Shown piece by piece: positions 17,636-26,927 of a stretch of 64,000 nt of DNA. Each line of letters begins with the position of its first letter. The stretch's first letter is position 1. The notes beneath the pieces are model-generated. The model was not told where the DNA came from. It searched no databases and was given only the letters and a program-made list of their open reading frames with translations. Origin of the DNA: Thermostichus vulcanus str. 'Rupite' (GTDB lineage Bacteria; Cyanobacteriota; Cyanobacteriia; Thermostichales; Thermostichaceae); NCBI RefSeq assembly GCF_022848905.1, contig NZ_JAFIRA010000009.1, positions 1 to 64,000 on the forward strand. The letters are read 5' to 3'. The position numbers and the translations under genes are program-made.

Positions 17636-18097
17636 TCAGCTCATGCTGACATGGCTACGGTCGTAGTTAAGCCGAAAAGTGGGGTGGACTTTGCCCTGAA
17701 TGCGATTCCAAAATCCCCGCACATTGGCGTGTAGACCAATGTGTTCCACACCGCGAACCAACATGGCTTGCTGACGGATCCGAATCGCCCGTTGATGGCT
17801 CATCATCAAGCTGCGGGACAGTTCATCCAAGGCATGGGTATGGCTAGGAGCCGCCATTGAAGCGGGTTCTGCCACCGGTTGAGCGGGCTGAGCCACTTTT
17901 GTAGGAGCTTCTGTGTGATCTGTGTGATAGGCCACGCCCCGATAGAGCATATCCAGATTGGTGGGCAACACCACCGGCTTGGTCAGATGGCGGAACCGCC
18001 AGTCCAAACCCCGATAGCGGCCACCCACTTTGCCCGGAGAGACTTCCGCTGTGGCGGGAGTGTAATTGTAGTCAATACCACGGTAAGAGAGTTCCAT
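17636..18097 (-). CDS. DUF4278 family protein
   Basis: About 153 residues starting MELSYRGIDYNYTPA, the DUF4278 signature; two more YRG blocks follow at YRGLDWRF and MLYRGVAYHTD. A Pro/Ala linker leads to a basic helical C-terminus (LSRSLMMSHQRAIRIRQQAM). The start MELSYRG is chosen over an upstream ATG five codons earlier because all family members begin with the motif. The repeated YRG blocks suggest tandem copies of one short unit. Function is unknown. The paralogue at 847 has one fewer block. The gene is alone, with a 280-base upstream region. Confidence 0.8.
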   Translation of the reverse strand: MELSYRGIDYNYTPATAEVSPGKVGGRYRGLDWRFRHLTKPVVLPTNLDMLYRGVAYHTDHTEAPTKVAQPAQPVAEPASMAAPSHTHALDELSRSLMMSHQRAIRIRQQAMLVRGVEHIGLHANVRGFWNRIQGKVHPTFRLNYDRSHVSMS

Positions 18098-18495
18098 GAT
18101 TTTCGCCTCCAAAGGTTGAGTTGTGACTGGTAAGTGTCCTGTGAACGGTCACAAGGGTTGAGGCGCGTTCCTTCGGGATAGCTCCCTACTTCCGTCCTCT
18201 ACAAATGGCGTCGCTCATCAGGAGCCGCCCCGCGCACGAGAGGATGAACGATTTCTTTCTACATTCTGTATTATAAGCTACGGTTTTGAGGTATTGTCAG
18301 CAACTTTTAACAAAAATTTCCAATCGGATCTCTTTTTAAGCGGATGCTGAATGGGGTGGGATCCCTTATCGCTGTCTCCTCTTGCCGCTCCAGGCCCAGT
18401 CGAGAACCCTGTCCGGGATACCAAGGAAGGGATTATGGTGGAAGGAATCCTCAGGATTGACTACAAAAGTTCACATTCCCCCTTGGGTGGCCTCT
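18098..18495. promoter_or_regulatory. Divergent promoter region between DUF4278 and antiporter genes
   Basis: About 400 bases between two divergent genes. The stretch 18258-18330 is AT-rich (TATTATAAGC at 18269, then TTTTAACAAAAATTT) and is the likely promoter zone. No operator or riboswitch was recognised. Part of 18382-18495 would be coding if the antiporter starts at its upstream TTG. Confidence 0.35.
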
Positions 18496-20379
18496 GTGCA
18501 GGAAGACTTTCGCCTGATTTTGGACATCGTGACGGTGCTGGCGGCAGCTTCTGCCGGGGGATTTTTGGCCTCGGTGCTGAGACAACCCGTACTGTTGGGC
18601 TACTTGTTGGCCGGGATCCTCGTCGGGCCGGCGGGGTTGGGCTGGATTAAAGAACTGGTGCAGGTGGAAACCCTAGCCCAATTTGGGGTGACCTTCTTGC
18701 TCTTCAGCTTGGGGGTGGAGTTTTCTCTTAAAGAATTGCGCAAGGTGCGGGGGATCGCCATAGGTGGCGGCATCCTGCAAATTAGCCTCACGATTCTGAT
18801 CACAGCCGTTCTGGCGGTGGTGAGCGGTTGGTTAACGCCGGTGCAGGGCATTTTTCTGGGGGCGGTGCTCTCTCTCTCTTCCACCGCAGTGGTGATGAAA
18901 AGCCTGACGGAAACCAACCAGATGGGCACTCCCCAGGCCCAAGCGATGTTGGGGATCCTGATCGTGCAGGATTTGGCGGTGGGGTTGATGCTGGCGGTTT
19001 TGCCCGCTTTGGATTATCCCCTTCCAGAACTGGCGGGATCCGTGGGCAAAGCGTTGCTGGAAATTGGCTTGGTGGGGCTGGGGGCAGTGGTAGCCGGTAT
19101 TTGGCTGGTGCCCAGTTTTCTACGTCTTTTGGCCCAGCAGGAGAGCAAAGAGGTGTTCTTGCTGGGGGTGATTAGCCTCTGTGTGGGCATTGCCCTGCTG
19201 ACGGATCGCATTGGTATTTCCAGCGAGATTGGGGCTTTCATTGCCGGTTTGATGATCTCGGAGGTGGAATACGCCGATCAAACCCTGGACTATGTAGAAC
19301 CTCTGCGGGATGTCTTTGCTGCCCTCTTTTTTGCCGCCATCGGCATGTTGATCGATCCCAGCTTTATTGCCAGCCATCTGCTGTTGATCCTGACATTGGT
19401 GGGATTGGTGATGGTGGGCAAGTTTCTGATCATTGCCCCATTGGTACGGCTGTTTCGTTACTCCCTCGCAGCGGCAGTGGCGGTGGGATTGGGCCTGTCC
19501 CAGATTGGCGAGTTCTCGTTTGTGTTGGCTAGCGAAGGGCAATCTTTGGGGTTGGTGTCGCGGCAAACCTATCTCCTGATCGTCAGTACCACTGCGCTCA
19601 CCTTGCTCATCACTCCCTTTCTCTTGAAGTTGGCGCCCCGCCTTTTTGCCTGGCTAGAAGGGATCCCTGCTGTTGCCCGTTGGTTGGAATCGGGGGAGCG
19701 ACCCCGAGCGGTTGCTCCGGATACCCCCGCCCGTGGGCATGTGGTGGTGTGTGGGTATGGACAGGTGGGGCAAGACATCGTGCGGCTGTTGGAGTCCCGT
19801 CAGCATGAGCTGCTGGTGATCGACCAATCGGAGCGGGTGGTGCAGCAATTGCGTTCCCGTGGGATCCCTTACTTGTATGGCAATGCTGCCAGTGCGCTGG
19901 TGCTGGAAAAAGCCAATCTCCCCCAAGCGCGTACCCTGGTGATTGCCCTGCCGGATCGCATAAGCATCCGCCTTTGCTTGAAACGAGCTCTGGAATTGGC
20001 CCCTCAGTTGGATGTGGTGGTGCGAGCCACCCACAAAGAAGACATCGAACAGCTCTACCAGTTGGGAGCAACGGAGGTTGTTCATCCCGAGTTTGAGGCC
20101 AGTCTGGGGTTGTGCAGCCATGTGCTGCTGGAATTGGGAGAACCTCTGGCCATCATTCAGCAGGAGATCCTGGCGATTCGCAACAGCCATTACCGCGATC
20201 TCCGCCCTTTGCATCCCAGCTGTTTGATCCCCACCCCCCTCAGCTGGCTGACGCAGCAAGCTGCCCTTTCCTCCTCCCCAGAAGCCCCTGCCAACAGCAA
20301 CGGCAGCCATGGCAGTACCAAACCGGCATCCCACTTGGCTTGGTGGGAACATTGGCAACGCCCTGCCCACTACCACTAA
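18496..20379 (+). CDS. Kef-type cation:proton antiporter (CPA2) with TrkA-N domain
   Basis: About 627 residues. Residues 8-385 hold the CPA2 exchanger with a dozen membrane helices; conserved pieces include VLRQPVLLGYLLAGILVGPA, LSLSSTAVVMKSLTE and a helix with ISSEIGAFIAGLM. Residues 415-535 form a cytosolic NAD-binding TrkA-N domain (HVVVCGYGQVGQDIVRLLES). Proteins of this kind exchange K+ or Na+ for protons and are gated by nucleotides. No ATG fits: the frame can start at TTG 18382 or at GTG 18496 (VQEDFRLILDIV); the latter matches where conserved sequence begins. It is followed by pgk after hairpin-forming sequence. Confidence 0.85.
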   Translation: MQEDFRLILDIVTVLAAASAGGFLASVLRQPVLLGYLLAGILVGPAGLGWIKELVQVETLAQFGVTFLLFSLGVEFSLKELRKVRGIAIGGGILQISLTILITAVLAVVSGWLTPVQGIFLGAVLSLSSTAVVMKSLTETNQMGTPQAQAMLGILIVQDLAVGLMLAVLPALDYPLPELAGSVGKALLEIGLVGLGAVVAGIWLVPSFLRLLAQQESKEVFLLGVISLCVGIALLTDRIGISSEIGAFIAGLMISEVEYADQTLDYVEPLRDVFAALFFAAIGMLIDPSFIASHLLLILTLVGLVMVGKFLIIAPLVRLFRYSLAAAVAVGLGLSQIGEFSFVLASEGQSLGLVSRQTYLLIVSTTALTLLITPFLLKLAPRLFAWLEGIPAVARWLESGERPRAVAPDTPARGHVVVCGYGQVGQDIVRLLESRQHELLVIDQSERVVQQLRSRGIPYLYGNAASALVLEKANLPQARTLVIALPDRISIRLCLKRALELAPQLDVVVRATHKEDIEQLYQLGATEVVHPEFEASLGLCSHVLLELGEPLAIIQQEILAIRNSHYRDLRPLHPSCLIPTPLSWLTQQAALSSSPEAPANSNGSHGSTKPASHLAWWEHWQRPAHYH

Positions 20380-20387
20380 AGGAACCT

Positions 20388-20427
20388 CCCCTTTGCGGGG
20401 ATGGCTCTCCGGGCCCCGCTTAGCGGG
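20388..20427 (+). promoter_or_regulatory. Two short hairpins between antiporter and pgk
   Basis: CCCC-TTTGC-GGGG at 20388-20400 and CCCGC-TTA-GCGGG at 20415-20427 lie just after the antiporter stop. No T-run follows. They could slow readthrough or protect the 3' end of the antiporter message, or belong to the pgk leader. Confidence 0.35.
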
Positions 20428-20493
20428 ATCGGATCCCTGGTAGGATACGGAAGAAAAAGTGAAGACCCTCCTCGCTTCAAGGACAGGACGATT

Positions 20494-21732
20494 ATGGCCA
20501 AGCAAACACTGGGATCCCTGCTGTCATCCGGCTTCGATTTGACAGGCAAACGAGTGCTCGTGCGGGCCGATTTTAATGTCCCTCTGGATCCTGAAGGCAA
20601 CATCACCGATGACACCCGCATTCGGGCCGCCTTACCCACCATCCAAGCTCTCATCAGTGCCGGGGCACGGGTTATTCTCACCAGCCACCTAGGCCGTCCC
20701 ATTAAAAAAGACAAAGAAACTGGTGCCATCAAAATTACCCGTGAGGGCAATAGCCTTACCCCCGTGGCCGGTCGTCTCTCCGAACTGCTGGGTCAGTCAG
20801 TTGCCTTTGCCCCCGATTGCGTTGGCCCTGAGGCTGAAGCCGTAGTGAATGGCCTAGAGAACGGACAAGTGGCTTTGCTGGAAAATGTCCGTTTTCACCC
20901 TGAAGAAGAAGACAACAACCCCGAATTTGCTCAGCAGTTGGCCTCCCTCGCCGACCTATTTGTCAACGATGCCTTCGGTACAGCTCACCGCGCCCATGCT
21001 TCTACAGAAGGGGTAACCGCATACCTCCAGCCCTCTGTCGCCGGCTATCTGGTGGAAAAAGAATTGCAATTTCTCTCCGGGGCCATCGACAATCCCCAGC
21101 GCCCCCTAGCAGCAATCATCGGTGGCTCCAAAGTCTCTAGCAAAATTGGTGTCATTGAAGCCCTGTTGGAAAAGGTGGATAAACTCCTCCTGGGTGGCGG
21201 CATGATCTTCACCTTCTACCAAGCCCAAGGGCTGAAAACCGGCAAATCCTTGGTGGAAAGCGACAAGCTGGATTTGGCCAAGTCCCTGATGCAGAAAGCC
21301 CAAGAGCGTGGGGTGGAGCTGTTGCTGCCGGTGGACGTCGTGGTAGCCGACAAGTTCGACAAAGATGCCGAGGCCCAAACCGTTGCCATTGATGGCATCC
21401 CCGACGAATGGATGGGTTTGGATATTGGCCCGGAATCCGTCAAGGCGTTTCAGGCCGCCCTGCAAGGGTGTAAAACCGTGATTTGGAATGGGCCAATGGG
21501 CGTGTTTGAATTTGATCGCTTTGCTGTTGGTACAGAAGCCATTGCCCGCACCCTCGCGGATTTGACCCAAGCCGGAGCCATCACCATTATTGGCGGTGGG
21601 GATTCTGTAGCAGCGGTCGAAAAAGTGGGTTTGGCCAACCAAATGACCCACATCTCCACAGGTGGTGGAGCAAGCCTAGAACTGCTAGAGGGCAAAGTGC
21701 TACCCGGCATCGCCGCACTCACAGAAGCCTGA
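20494..21732 (+). CDS. pgk: Phosphoglycerate kinase
   Basis: A 412-residue enzyme that transfers phosphate between ATP and 3-phosphoglycerate in glycolysis and the Calvin cycle. Family landmarks are [13 protein letters not shown] near residue 19, TSHLGRP near 65, [11 protein letters not shown] near 128, the ATP-site [11 protein letters not shown] near 208 and [13 protein letters not shown] near the end. The ATG at 20494 ([15 protein letters not shown]) is preferred; an upstream in-frame start at 20401 would add 31 unrelated residues covering a hairpin region. A terminator follows at 21773. Unusually high confidence. Confidence 0.97.
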   Translation: MAKQTLGSLLSSGFDLTGKRVLVRADFNVPLDPEGNITDDTRIRAALPTIQALISAGARVILTSHLGRPIKKDKETGAIKITREGNSLTPVAGRLSELLGQSVAFAPDCVGPEAEAVVNGLENGQVALLENVRFHPEEEDNNPEFAQQLASLADLFVNDAFGTAHRAHASTEGVTAYLQPSVAGYLVEKELQFLSGAIDNPQRPLAAIIGGSKVSSKIGVIEALLEKVDKLLLGGGMIFTFYQAQGLKTGKSLVESDKLDLAKSLMQKAQERGVELLLPVDVVVADKFDKDAEAQTVAIDGIPDEWMGLDIGPESVKAFQAALQGCKTVIWNGPMGVFEFDRFAVGTEAIARTLADLTQAGAITIIGGGDSVAAVEKVGLANQMTHISTGGGASLELLEGKVLPGIAALTEA

Positions 21733-21772
21733 GTCGGCCTGAGTCGATAGAGAAACCCCAGAAACAAAAAAT

Positions 21773-21794
21773 AGGGGCTGAATTTAGCCCCTTT
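21773..21794 (+). terminator. Terminator between pgk and ycf35 (convergent)
   Basis: AGGGGCT at 21773-21779 pairs with AGCCCCT at 21786-21792, with a short AT-rich loop and a few T afterwards. A run of A precedes it, so it can serve pgk from the left and ycf35 from the right. Confidence 0.75.
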
Positions 21795-21834
21795 CGGAAA
21801 CCTTCGCCGTAGCGATACTAAGACGGGATCCGGC

Positions 21835-22185
21835 TTAGTGCATCACCACTTTGACGTTGGCATTGTTCAAGCCAGGACGCTTCACTTCCGCCAAGGTTTT
21901 GTTGACGGCGTACTTCTGGTTGATGGAGTTGATCAACTCAGTTTGGTTGTGCTTCTTGGCCACGCCCCAGAGATCGGCAATCAAATCAAAGGAACCATCG
22001 GGGTTCTTGGACCAGCCCAGATCGTAGTCGCCTTCCAATTGGGCCACGATGTCGGCACGAACGCGCTGACCATTGTAGCCACGCACATCGGCGCCAAGCT
22101 TGACGCTGTAGCCGAGATCGCGCAGGGAGTTTTGCAGGATTTGGGCATCCGTGATCTTGGTGCGCAAGGTGCTAAAATGAGACAT
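21835..22185 (-). CDS. ycf35: Ycf35 (DUF1257) protein
   Basis: A 116-residue soluble protein starting MSHFSTLRTKITDAQILQNS, the hallmark of Ycf35/DUF1257, which is found in cyanobacteria and in red-algal plastids. A good ribosome site AGGAGAG precedes the ATG. The role of Ycf35 is not established. It follows ycf46 in the same direction after a gap of 128 bases, and such a pairing of two conserved plastid-type reading frames hints at a shared task, possibly in photosynthetic regulation. Length is normal for the family. Confidence 0.9.
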   Translation of the reverse strand: MSHFSTLRTKITDAQILQNSLRDLGYSVKLGADVRGYNGQRVRADIVAQLEGDYDLGWSKNPDGSFDLIADLWGVAKKHNQTELINSINQKYAVNKTLAEVKRPGLNNANVKVVMH

Positions 22186-22313
22186 GGTGTTTCTCTCCTG
22201 TGTTTAGGGTTTGGAACATCGACACACAATAACGAGCAACGCTCTAGCAGGGAAATGTAGCCTGTGCCTTTTTTGCCTGTAGCTAAGCAATGTTGGCTGT
22301 GCTTACCTCCTTG

Positions 22314-23825
22314 CTAGAACTCCAGCCGCTGGTACTCGGCCACAGAGGCTGCTGCTGGCCGAGCCCGCTGCTGGGCCCATTCCCTCAACGCTACCACCTG
22401 CTCCATCATGGTGCGGGATAGCGGCTGAGTTGCTTTCGTTGCTGCCAAAATGTCCAGCTGCGTAAATTCGCGATTCTGGGCAAAGGCTTCGTACATGGCA
22501 GCAATCAAAACTTGTTCAATCTCTGCGCCAGAAAAACCCTCACAGGCCACCGCCAGCTGGCGCAGGTCAAAGCGGCTAATGTCGCGCCGCCGCTTTTTCA
22601 GGTGAATTTCCAGGATCTCCATCCGCTCAGTGGTGTTGGGCAGATCCACAAAAAAGATTTCATCAAAGCGACCCTTACGCAGAAATTCCCCTGGTAGACG
22701 ATCCACTCGGTTGGCGGTTGCCATCACAAACACTGGGGAACGCTTCTCCTGCATCCAGGTCAAGAAAGAGCCGAAGATACGGCTGGAGGTGCCCCCATCG
22801 GAATCGCTTGATCCGGCAGATCCGGCAAAGGCTTTGTCCAATTCATCGATAAACAAAATGGCTGGGGCCAACGACTCAGCAGTCCGCAGAGCACTGCGCA
22901 GGTTGGCTTCCGATTTACCCACTGTGGAGCCATCGTAAACGCGGCCCATATCCAGACGCAGCAGGGGCAAACCCCAAAGACGGGCTGTCGTTTTGGCAAT
23001 CAAGGACTTGCCACAGCCGGGCACCCCTAAAATGAGCATCCCTTTCGGTTGGGGCAACCCATAGGCCCGAGCCCGCTCGGTAAAAGCCCCAGAACGTTGG
23101 GAAAGCCAGCGCTTCAGCTCTTCTAGTCCCCCAACGGCATCAATGGTTTCGTCTTCTTCGATGAACTCCAGAATGCCATTGCGACGGATCAGCTGCTTTT
23201 TCTCGGAGAGGACGATTTCAACTTCTGCTTCGCTGAGGCGACCGTGCATCACCACGGCCTTGCGGTACACCTTTTCCGCTTCATCTTGGGTCAGGCCAAG
23301 GGCGGCTTTAACCAGCTTCTCACGGGTGTCGGGGGTCAGGGATCCAGAACGGGGCGTTTGTTCCAGTTGGCGATTCAGGGTGCGCTCGAGGGTGGCCATA
23401 TCCGGTAGAGGGAAATCCACCACACAGATGTCTTTCTCCAGCTCTACCGGCACCACTTGCACCGGCGACATGAGGAGGATGGTTTTGTGGGATCCCTTGA
23501 GGCTGAAGATGGCATCGCGGATCCAACGCTTCACCTCAGTATTGTCCAGGAAGTCGTGCAGATCCTTAAAGACACAAATGGCGGGATCCTTTTGCTCCAT
23601 CACCCACTGAATGGCAGGCTGGGGGGACTGAGTATTGTGCTGGGTGAGGCTGCGGGGGTTGCCGTACTCGACAATGCCGTGGGTGACCGTCCAGATGAAC
23701 AAGCGCCGCTGGGGCTTAAGGGCGCGGGCAATCGCTGCCAGGGCTGCTTCCGCCCGTTCCTCCTCGGGGGTGAGCAGGTAGAGCAGTGGGTATTGAGCTT
23801 GAATCAGGATGTCTAGCTCTTGCAT
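22314..23825 (-). CDS. ycf46: Ycf46-type AAA ATPase
   Basis: About 503 residues. The N-terminal 200 residues (MQELDILIQAQYPLLYLLTP) are the Ycf46-specific domain. The AAA module spans 225-470: Walker A GVPGCGKSLIAKT, Walker B APAILFIDELDKAF, sensor 1 VFVMATANRV and the arginine-finger area GEFLRKGRFDEIF. Studies in cyanobacteria have linked Ycf46 to photosynthesis and inorganic-carbon use, though its target is unknown. The ATG at 23825 matches homologue starts; another in-frame start at 23951 would add 42 residues and cannot be excluded because no Shine-Dalgarno stands before either. It is upstream of ycf35. Confidence 0.9.
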   Translation of the reverse strand: MQELDILIQAQYPLLYLLTPEEERAEAALAAIARALKPQRRLFIWTVTHGIVEYGNPRSLTQHNTQSPQPAIQWVMEQKDPAICVFKDLHDFLDNTEVKRWIRDAIFSLKGSHKTILLMSPVQVVPVELEKDICVVDFPLPDMATLERTLNRQLEQTPRSGSLTPDTREKLVKAALGLTQDEAEKVYRKAVVMHGRLSEAEVEIVLSEKKQLIRRNGILEFIEEDETIDAVGGLEELKRWLSQRSGAFTERARAYGLPQPKGMLILGVPGCGKSLIAKTTARLWGLPLLRLDMGRVYDGSTVGKSEANLRSALRTAESLAPAILFIDELDKAFAGSAGSSDSDGGTSSRIFGSFLTWMQEKRSPVFVMATANRVDRLPGEFLRKGRFDEIFFVDLPNTTERMEILEIHLKKRRRDISRFDLRQLAVACEGFSGAEIEQVLIAAMYEAFAQNREFTQLDILAATKATQPLSRTMMEQVVALREWAQQRARPAAASVAEYQRLEF

Positions 23826-23998
23826 GGGAGGCACCAACTGCACAAAGGAGAATCTGGGGGGCAACAGGGGACGATCAGGGGGAGACAAAAGGTGGATTTC
23901 AGTTTGGCTTGCTCCTGAGATGTCTTTTGTGTCGTGGACTGCTGTTATCACTCAATTTTGCAAAAAATGGCGATTGCTTGAGGAATCTTGCCGGAAAC

Positions 23999-24379
23999 TT
24001 AACAAGGCACCAAAGCATCTTGCCGCTGCTCCCCTGAACTGGGGCTGGCAGGGGTGGATCCCCAATATTCCGGCTCAACCTCCTCCAAGATGGCGTCGCT
24101 GGCCGACTGCTTGTGTAGAGAAGTTACCTCCCCATCCCGGAGGACAAAAGGATGACTACACTCGGGGCACTGGTGAACACGGTAGGCACTCCCCTGAACT
24201 CCCTCAATCACCTCAGGGTGTAACAGGTAAAAGCTCAGGGCCTTTTCGGCTACCGCTGACATGGGTTCCCGCTCAACGGCTGCCCGAATCTTCAGATCCC
24301 GATGCAGATCCGGTGAGAGATACAAGGTCACCTTCTGCTTGGCCTCTCCGCCTTCCACAACCTCTGGCCGATGATTCAT
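23999..24379 (-). CDS. Ribbon-helix-helix-like protein with a CxxC segment
   Basis: A 126-residue protein. Residues 14-55 (QKVTLYLSPDLHRDLKIRAA followed by a helix) form a ribbon-helix-helix-like DNA-binding fold as in CopG/antitoxin-type regulators. Residues 68-80 (HQCPECSHPFVLR) contain a CxxC pair next to His, possibly a small metal site, followed by a disordered acidic tail. It could be an antitoxin or a plain regulator, but no toxin-like gene is adjacent. It diverges from the small gene at 24633 and lies 173 bases upstream of ycf46. Confidence 0.65.
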   Translation of the reverse strand: MNHRPEVVEGGEAKQKVTLYLSPDLHRDLKIRAAVEREPMSAVAEKALSFYLLHPEVIEGVQGSAYRVHQCPECSHPFVLRDGEVTSLHKQSASDAILEEVEPEYWGSTPASPSSGEQRQDALVPC

Positions 24380-24632
24380 GGCTAACCGCTTTTCTTGTCA
24401 TATGCCGGACTTGCGGCCCATCATAGCCAGCTTGCCCGCTTGACGGCAAGTTTGTAACAATCGGTAATATTTGCCCCTCTGATGGGATCCCCCGGCAAAG
24501 GAGGAGGTTGAATAGGAGGGAAAATAGGGATCCCAGCCACGGGTGATGGTTTTCCCTAAGTGCAGAATCTATGCCAGGATCCAAGTCAGCCATCTTTGAA
24601 CTGTGCTTGACCCCTGATGGGAGTAAAACCGT

Positions 24633-24839
24633 ATGGAACGTCTGATCAACACCTTTAGCAAAAATCTCTCCGCCTGGGGGCGACGTGCTCTGGTGCAAAC
24701 CAGCGATGGCTTCGCCAGCCTGAAGGGGATTGCCTTGGACAATGGCAATGTGTTGCTCAGCAAAGCTCGGATTGCCCTTGCAGATGCTAGCTCTACAACC
24801 CTACAGGCCCTTCAATCCCGTTTTGGCTCCCGTCGCTGA
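24633..24839 (+). CDS. Small hypothetical protein, 68 residues
   Basis: A basic-ended small protein, MERLINTFSKNLSAWGRRAL to SRFGSRR, with protein-like composition and a GGGAG sequence about nine bases before the ATG. No membrane helix or motif is seen. It ends 23 bases before the convergent stop of the ABC exporter. Its existence as a gene is plausible but not proven. Confidence 0.45.
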   Translation: MERLINTFSKNLSAWGRRALVQTSDGFASLKGIALDNGNVLLSKARIALADASSTTLQALQSRFGSRR

Positions 24840-24862
24840 AGGCCCCCGCCCTAGAAATCTGC

Positions 24863-26725
24863 CTATCCTCCCAGATCTTGCAGGCGATAGAGGTTGGCAT
24901 AGATGCCATTAAGGGCCATCAGCTCAGCATGGGATCCCTGTTCTTTAAGTTCCCCCCGTTGCAGGACCAAAATTCGATCCACATCGCGGATGGTGGAGAG
25001 GCGGTGGGCAATGATGATGGCGGTGCGATCCCGGAGCAAGGTTTCTAGGGCCGACTGGATCAGGGCTTCTGTCCCCACATCCAAACTGGCGGTGGCCTCG
25101 TCCAACACTAAAATGTTCGGATTCCGCCACATGGCCCGCACAAAGCTGATCAGCTGCTTTTGGCCGCTAGACAAGTTGCTGCCCCGCTCCCGTACGGGTG
25201 TGGCATAGCCTTGGGGTAAATCGCAGATGAACTCGTGCAGGTTGAGCCGACGGGCGGCCTGCTCCACCTCCGCCAGACTTCCTCCTTCCCCAAGGGTAAT
25301 GTTTTGCTGGATATCCCCAGAAAAAAGAAATCCATCCTGTAGGATCACCCCCAGCCGTCGGTGCAGTTCGGCTTGGGCAATCTCCCGGATATCCACACCG
25401 TCAATGCGGATGGATCCCTGGCTGACATCGTAAAGACGACACAATAGGCGGATAATCGAGCTTTTCCCGGCTCCAGTCGGCCCCACCAATGCCACTTTTT
25501 CCCCAGGGTGAATCGTAAAGTTGAGATTTTTCAGCACCCATTCATCGCCGGTGTAAGCAAAAAAAACATTCTCAAAGCGCACTTCCCCTCCTCCCGAAGG
25601 AGGTAGGGGACGCGGTTGCAAGGGATCCCGAATGGCGATCGGTAAGCGGAGAATGTTATCAATCCGCTCGACGGCAGTAAACCCAGACTGCAAGGCGGTG
25701 AATTTTTCCGCCAACTGCCGCAGCGGGTTGAAAAACCGCTGGGAAAAGAGAATAAAGGCATACAAACTACCGAAGGTCAGGGGTTCACTCGGGGTAGGCA
25801 GGGATCCCCCCAACCCTTCTCGTACCATCCCTGTCCCGGCGGTGATCACCTGCTGTCCCCCCACCCAGAGCAGGGCTGCTACCGCTAGCCAGGAGACCCA
25901 CTCTAAAATGGCCGACAGGGCCGAGTCGTAGAGAATGGTTTGATCGACTTCGTGGATGTAGCGCTGGTTGATGGTTTGAAAAATTTGACCGTTCAGCCGT
26001 TCTCGCCGAAACAGTTGCACCACCGTGATGCCCAGAATGTTCTCCTGGATCCAAGAATTGAGTTTAGAGAGTTCCTCCCGAACCCGGAAGTTGGCATCCC
26101 GGAAGCGGCGCTGCAACCAAACCACAAGGGCAGCAATAGGGATGACGATCAGAATCAGAAGCAGGCCCAGATCCCAACGCTGACTGAGCATCACCACCGC
26201 GATCACCCCCAGGGTAAAGAGGTCACTGACAATCCCCACGGCCCCGGTGGAAAAGACATCTCCCAATGCCTCCACATCGCTGGTGATGCGGGTGATCAAC
26301 TTGCCCACTGGGGTGCGATCAAAAAACTGGGCCGGCAAAGCAAGGATATGGGCAAACAGATCGTTGCGGATATCCCGTGTCATCAACTGGCCCAACTTCT
26401 GGCTGCTATAGCCCTCCAAAGATTGAAACCCCCAGCGCACTAAGACTGTCAGGATCAACAACGCCACATAGGGCCAAAGGCCGGAGAGGATCGCGTCCCC
26501 TCGTTCCACTGCTTGAGCAATGGGGCCATCCAAGGCCCGCTGCAAGATCAAAGGCTGTACTGCATCCGCCAAAGCCAGCGGAGGCAAAAAGGCCAAAGCT
26601 GCCAGCAACAACTTCAGATGCCGACGGGCATAAGGCCAGAGAATCCGTAGCAGTCGCCAATCACTTTCCCGTTGAGGTTGGGGATCCGAACCTAAGGCAG
26701 CATCTGGAGGAGTCGCAGCAGTCAC
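24863..26725 (-). CDS. ABC exporter, fused permease and ATPase (ABCB/MsbA-like)
   Basis: A 620-residue half transporter. Residues 25-350 hold six membrane helices (ABC exporter type I, with the coupling segment FDRTPVGKLITRITSDVEAL). Residues 375-615 are the ATPase: Walker A LVGPTGAGKSSIIRLL, Q-loop, signature SNLSSGQKQLISF, Walker B ILVLDEATASLD, and switch His in IIAHRLSTI. It should act as a homodimer exporting lipids, drugs or peptides; the substrate is unknown. The start MTAATPPDAALGSDPQ is ordinary. It is transcribed alone toward the small gene at 24633. Confidence 0.92.
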   Translation of the reverse strand: MTAATPPDAALGSDPQPQRESDWRLLRILWPYARRHLKLLLAALAFLPPLALADAVQPLILQRALDGPIAQAVERGDAILSGLWPYVALLILTVLVRWGFQSLEGYSSQKLGQLMTRDIRNDLFAHILALPAQFFDRTPVGKLITRITSDVEALGDVFSTGAVGIVSDLFTLGVIAVVMLSQRWDLGLLLILIVIPIAALVVWLQRRFRDANFRVREELSKLNSWIQENILGITVVQLFRRERLNGQIFQTINQRYIHEVDQTILYDSALSAILEWVSWLAVAALLWVGGQQVITAGTGMVREGLGGSLPTPSEPLTFGSLYAFILFSQRFFNPLRQLAEKFTALQSGFTAVERIDNILRLPIAIRDPLQPRPLPPSGGGEVRFENVFFAYTGDEWVLKNLNFTIHPGEKVALVGPTGAGKSSIIRLLCRLYDVSQGSIRIDGVDIREIAQAELHRRLGVILQDGFLFSGDIQQNITLGEGGSLAEVEQAARRLNLHEFICDLPQGYATPVRERGSNLSSGQKQLISFVRAMWRNPNILVLDEATASLDVGTEALIQSALETLLRDRTAIIIAHRLSTIRDVDRILVLQRGELKEQGSHAELMALNGIYANLYRLQDLGG

Positions 26726-26927
26726 AGGGGCACATCCAAAACAAAGGGATTGGCATACGGATCCACTCTACGCGCTCAACCCCCTAGAATTCACCGTCAA
26801 CCAGAGCAGAGGATTGATTCCACCTTGAGTATGGGTATCCCTGGGAATGCAAGGGATCCCTTTGACCCTTGATTGAGAGTCTAGGATTGTGCAGCATAAA
26901 AAGCTCCGTTTCAACCCTGAGTCCAAC

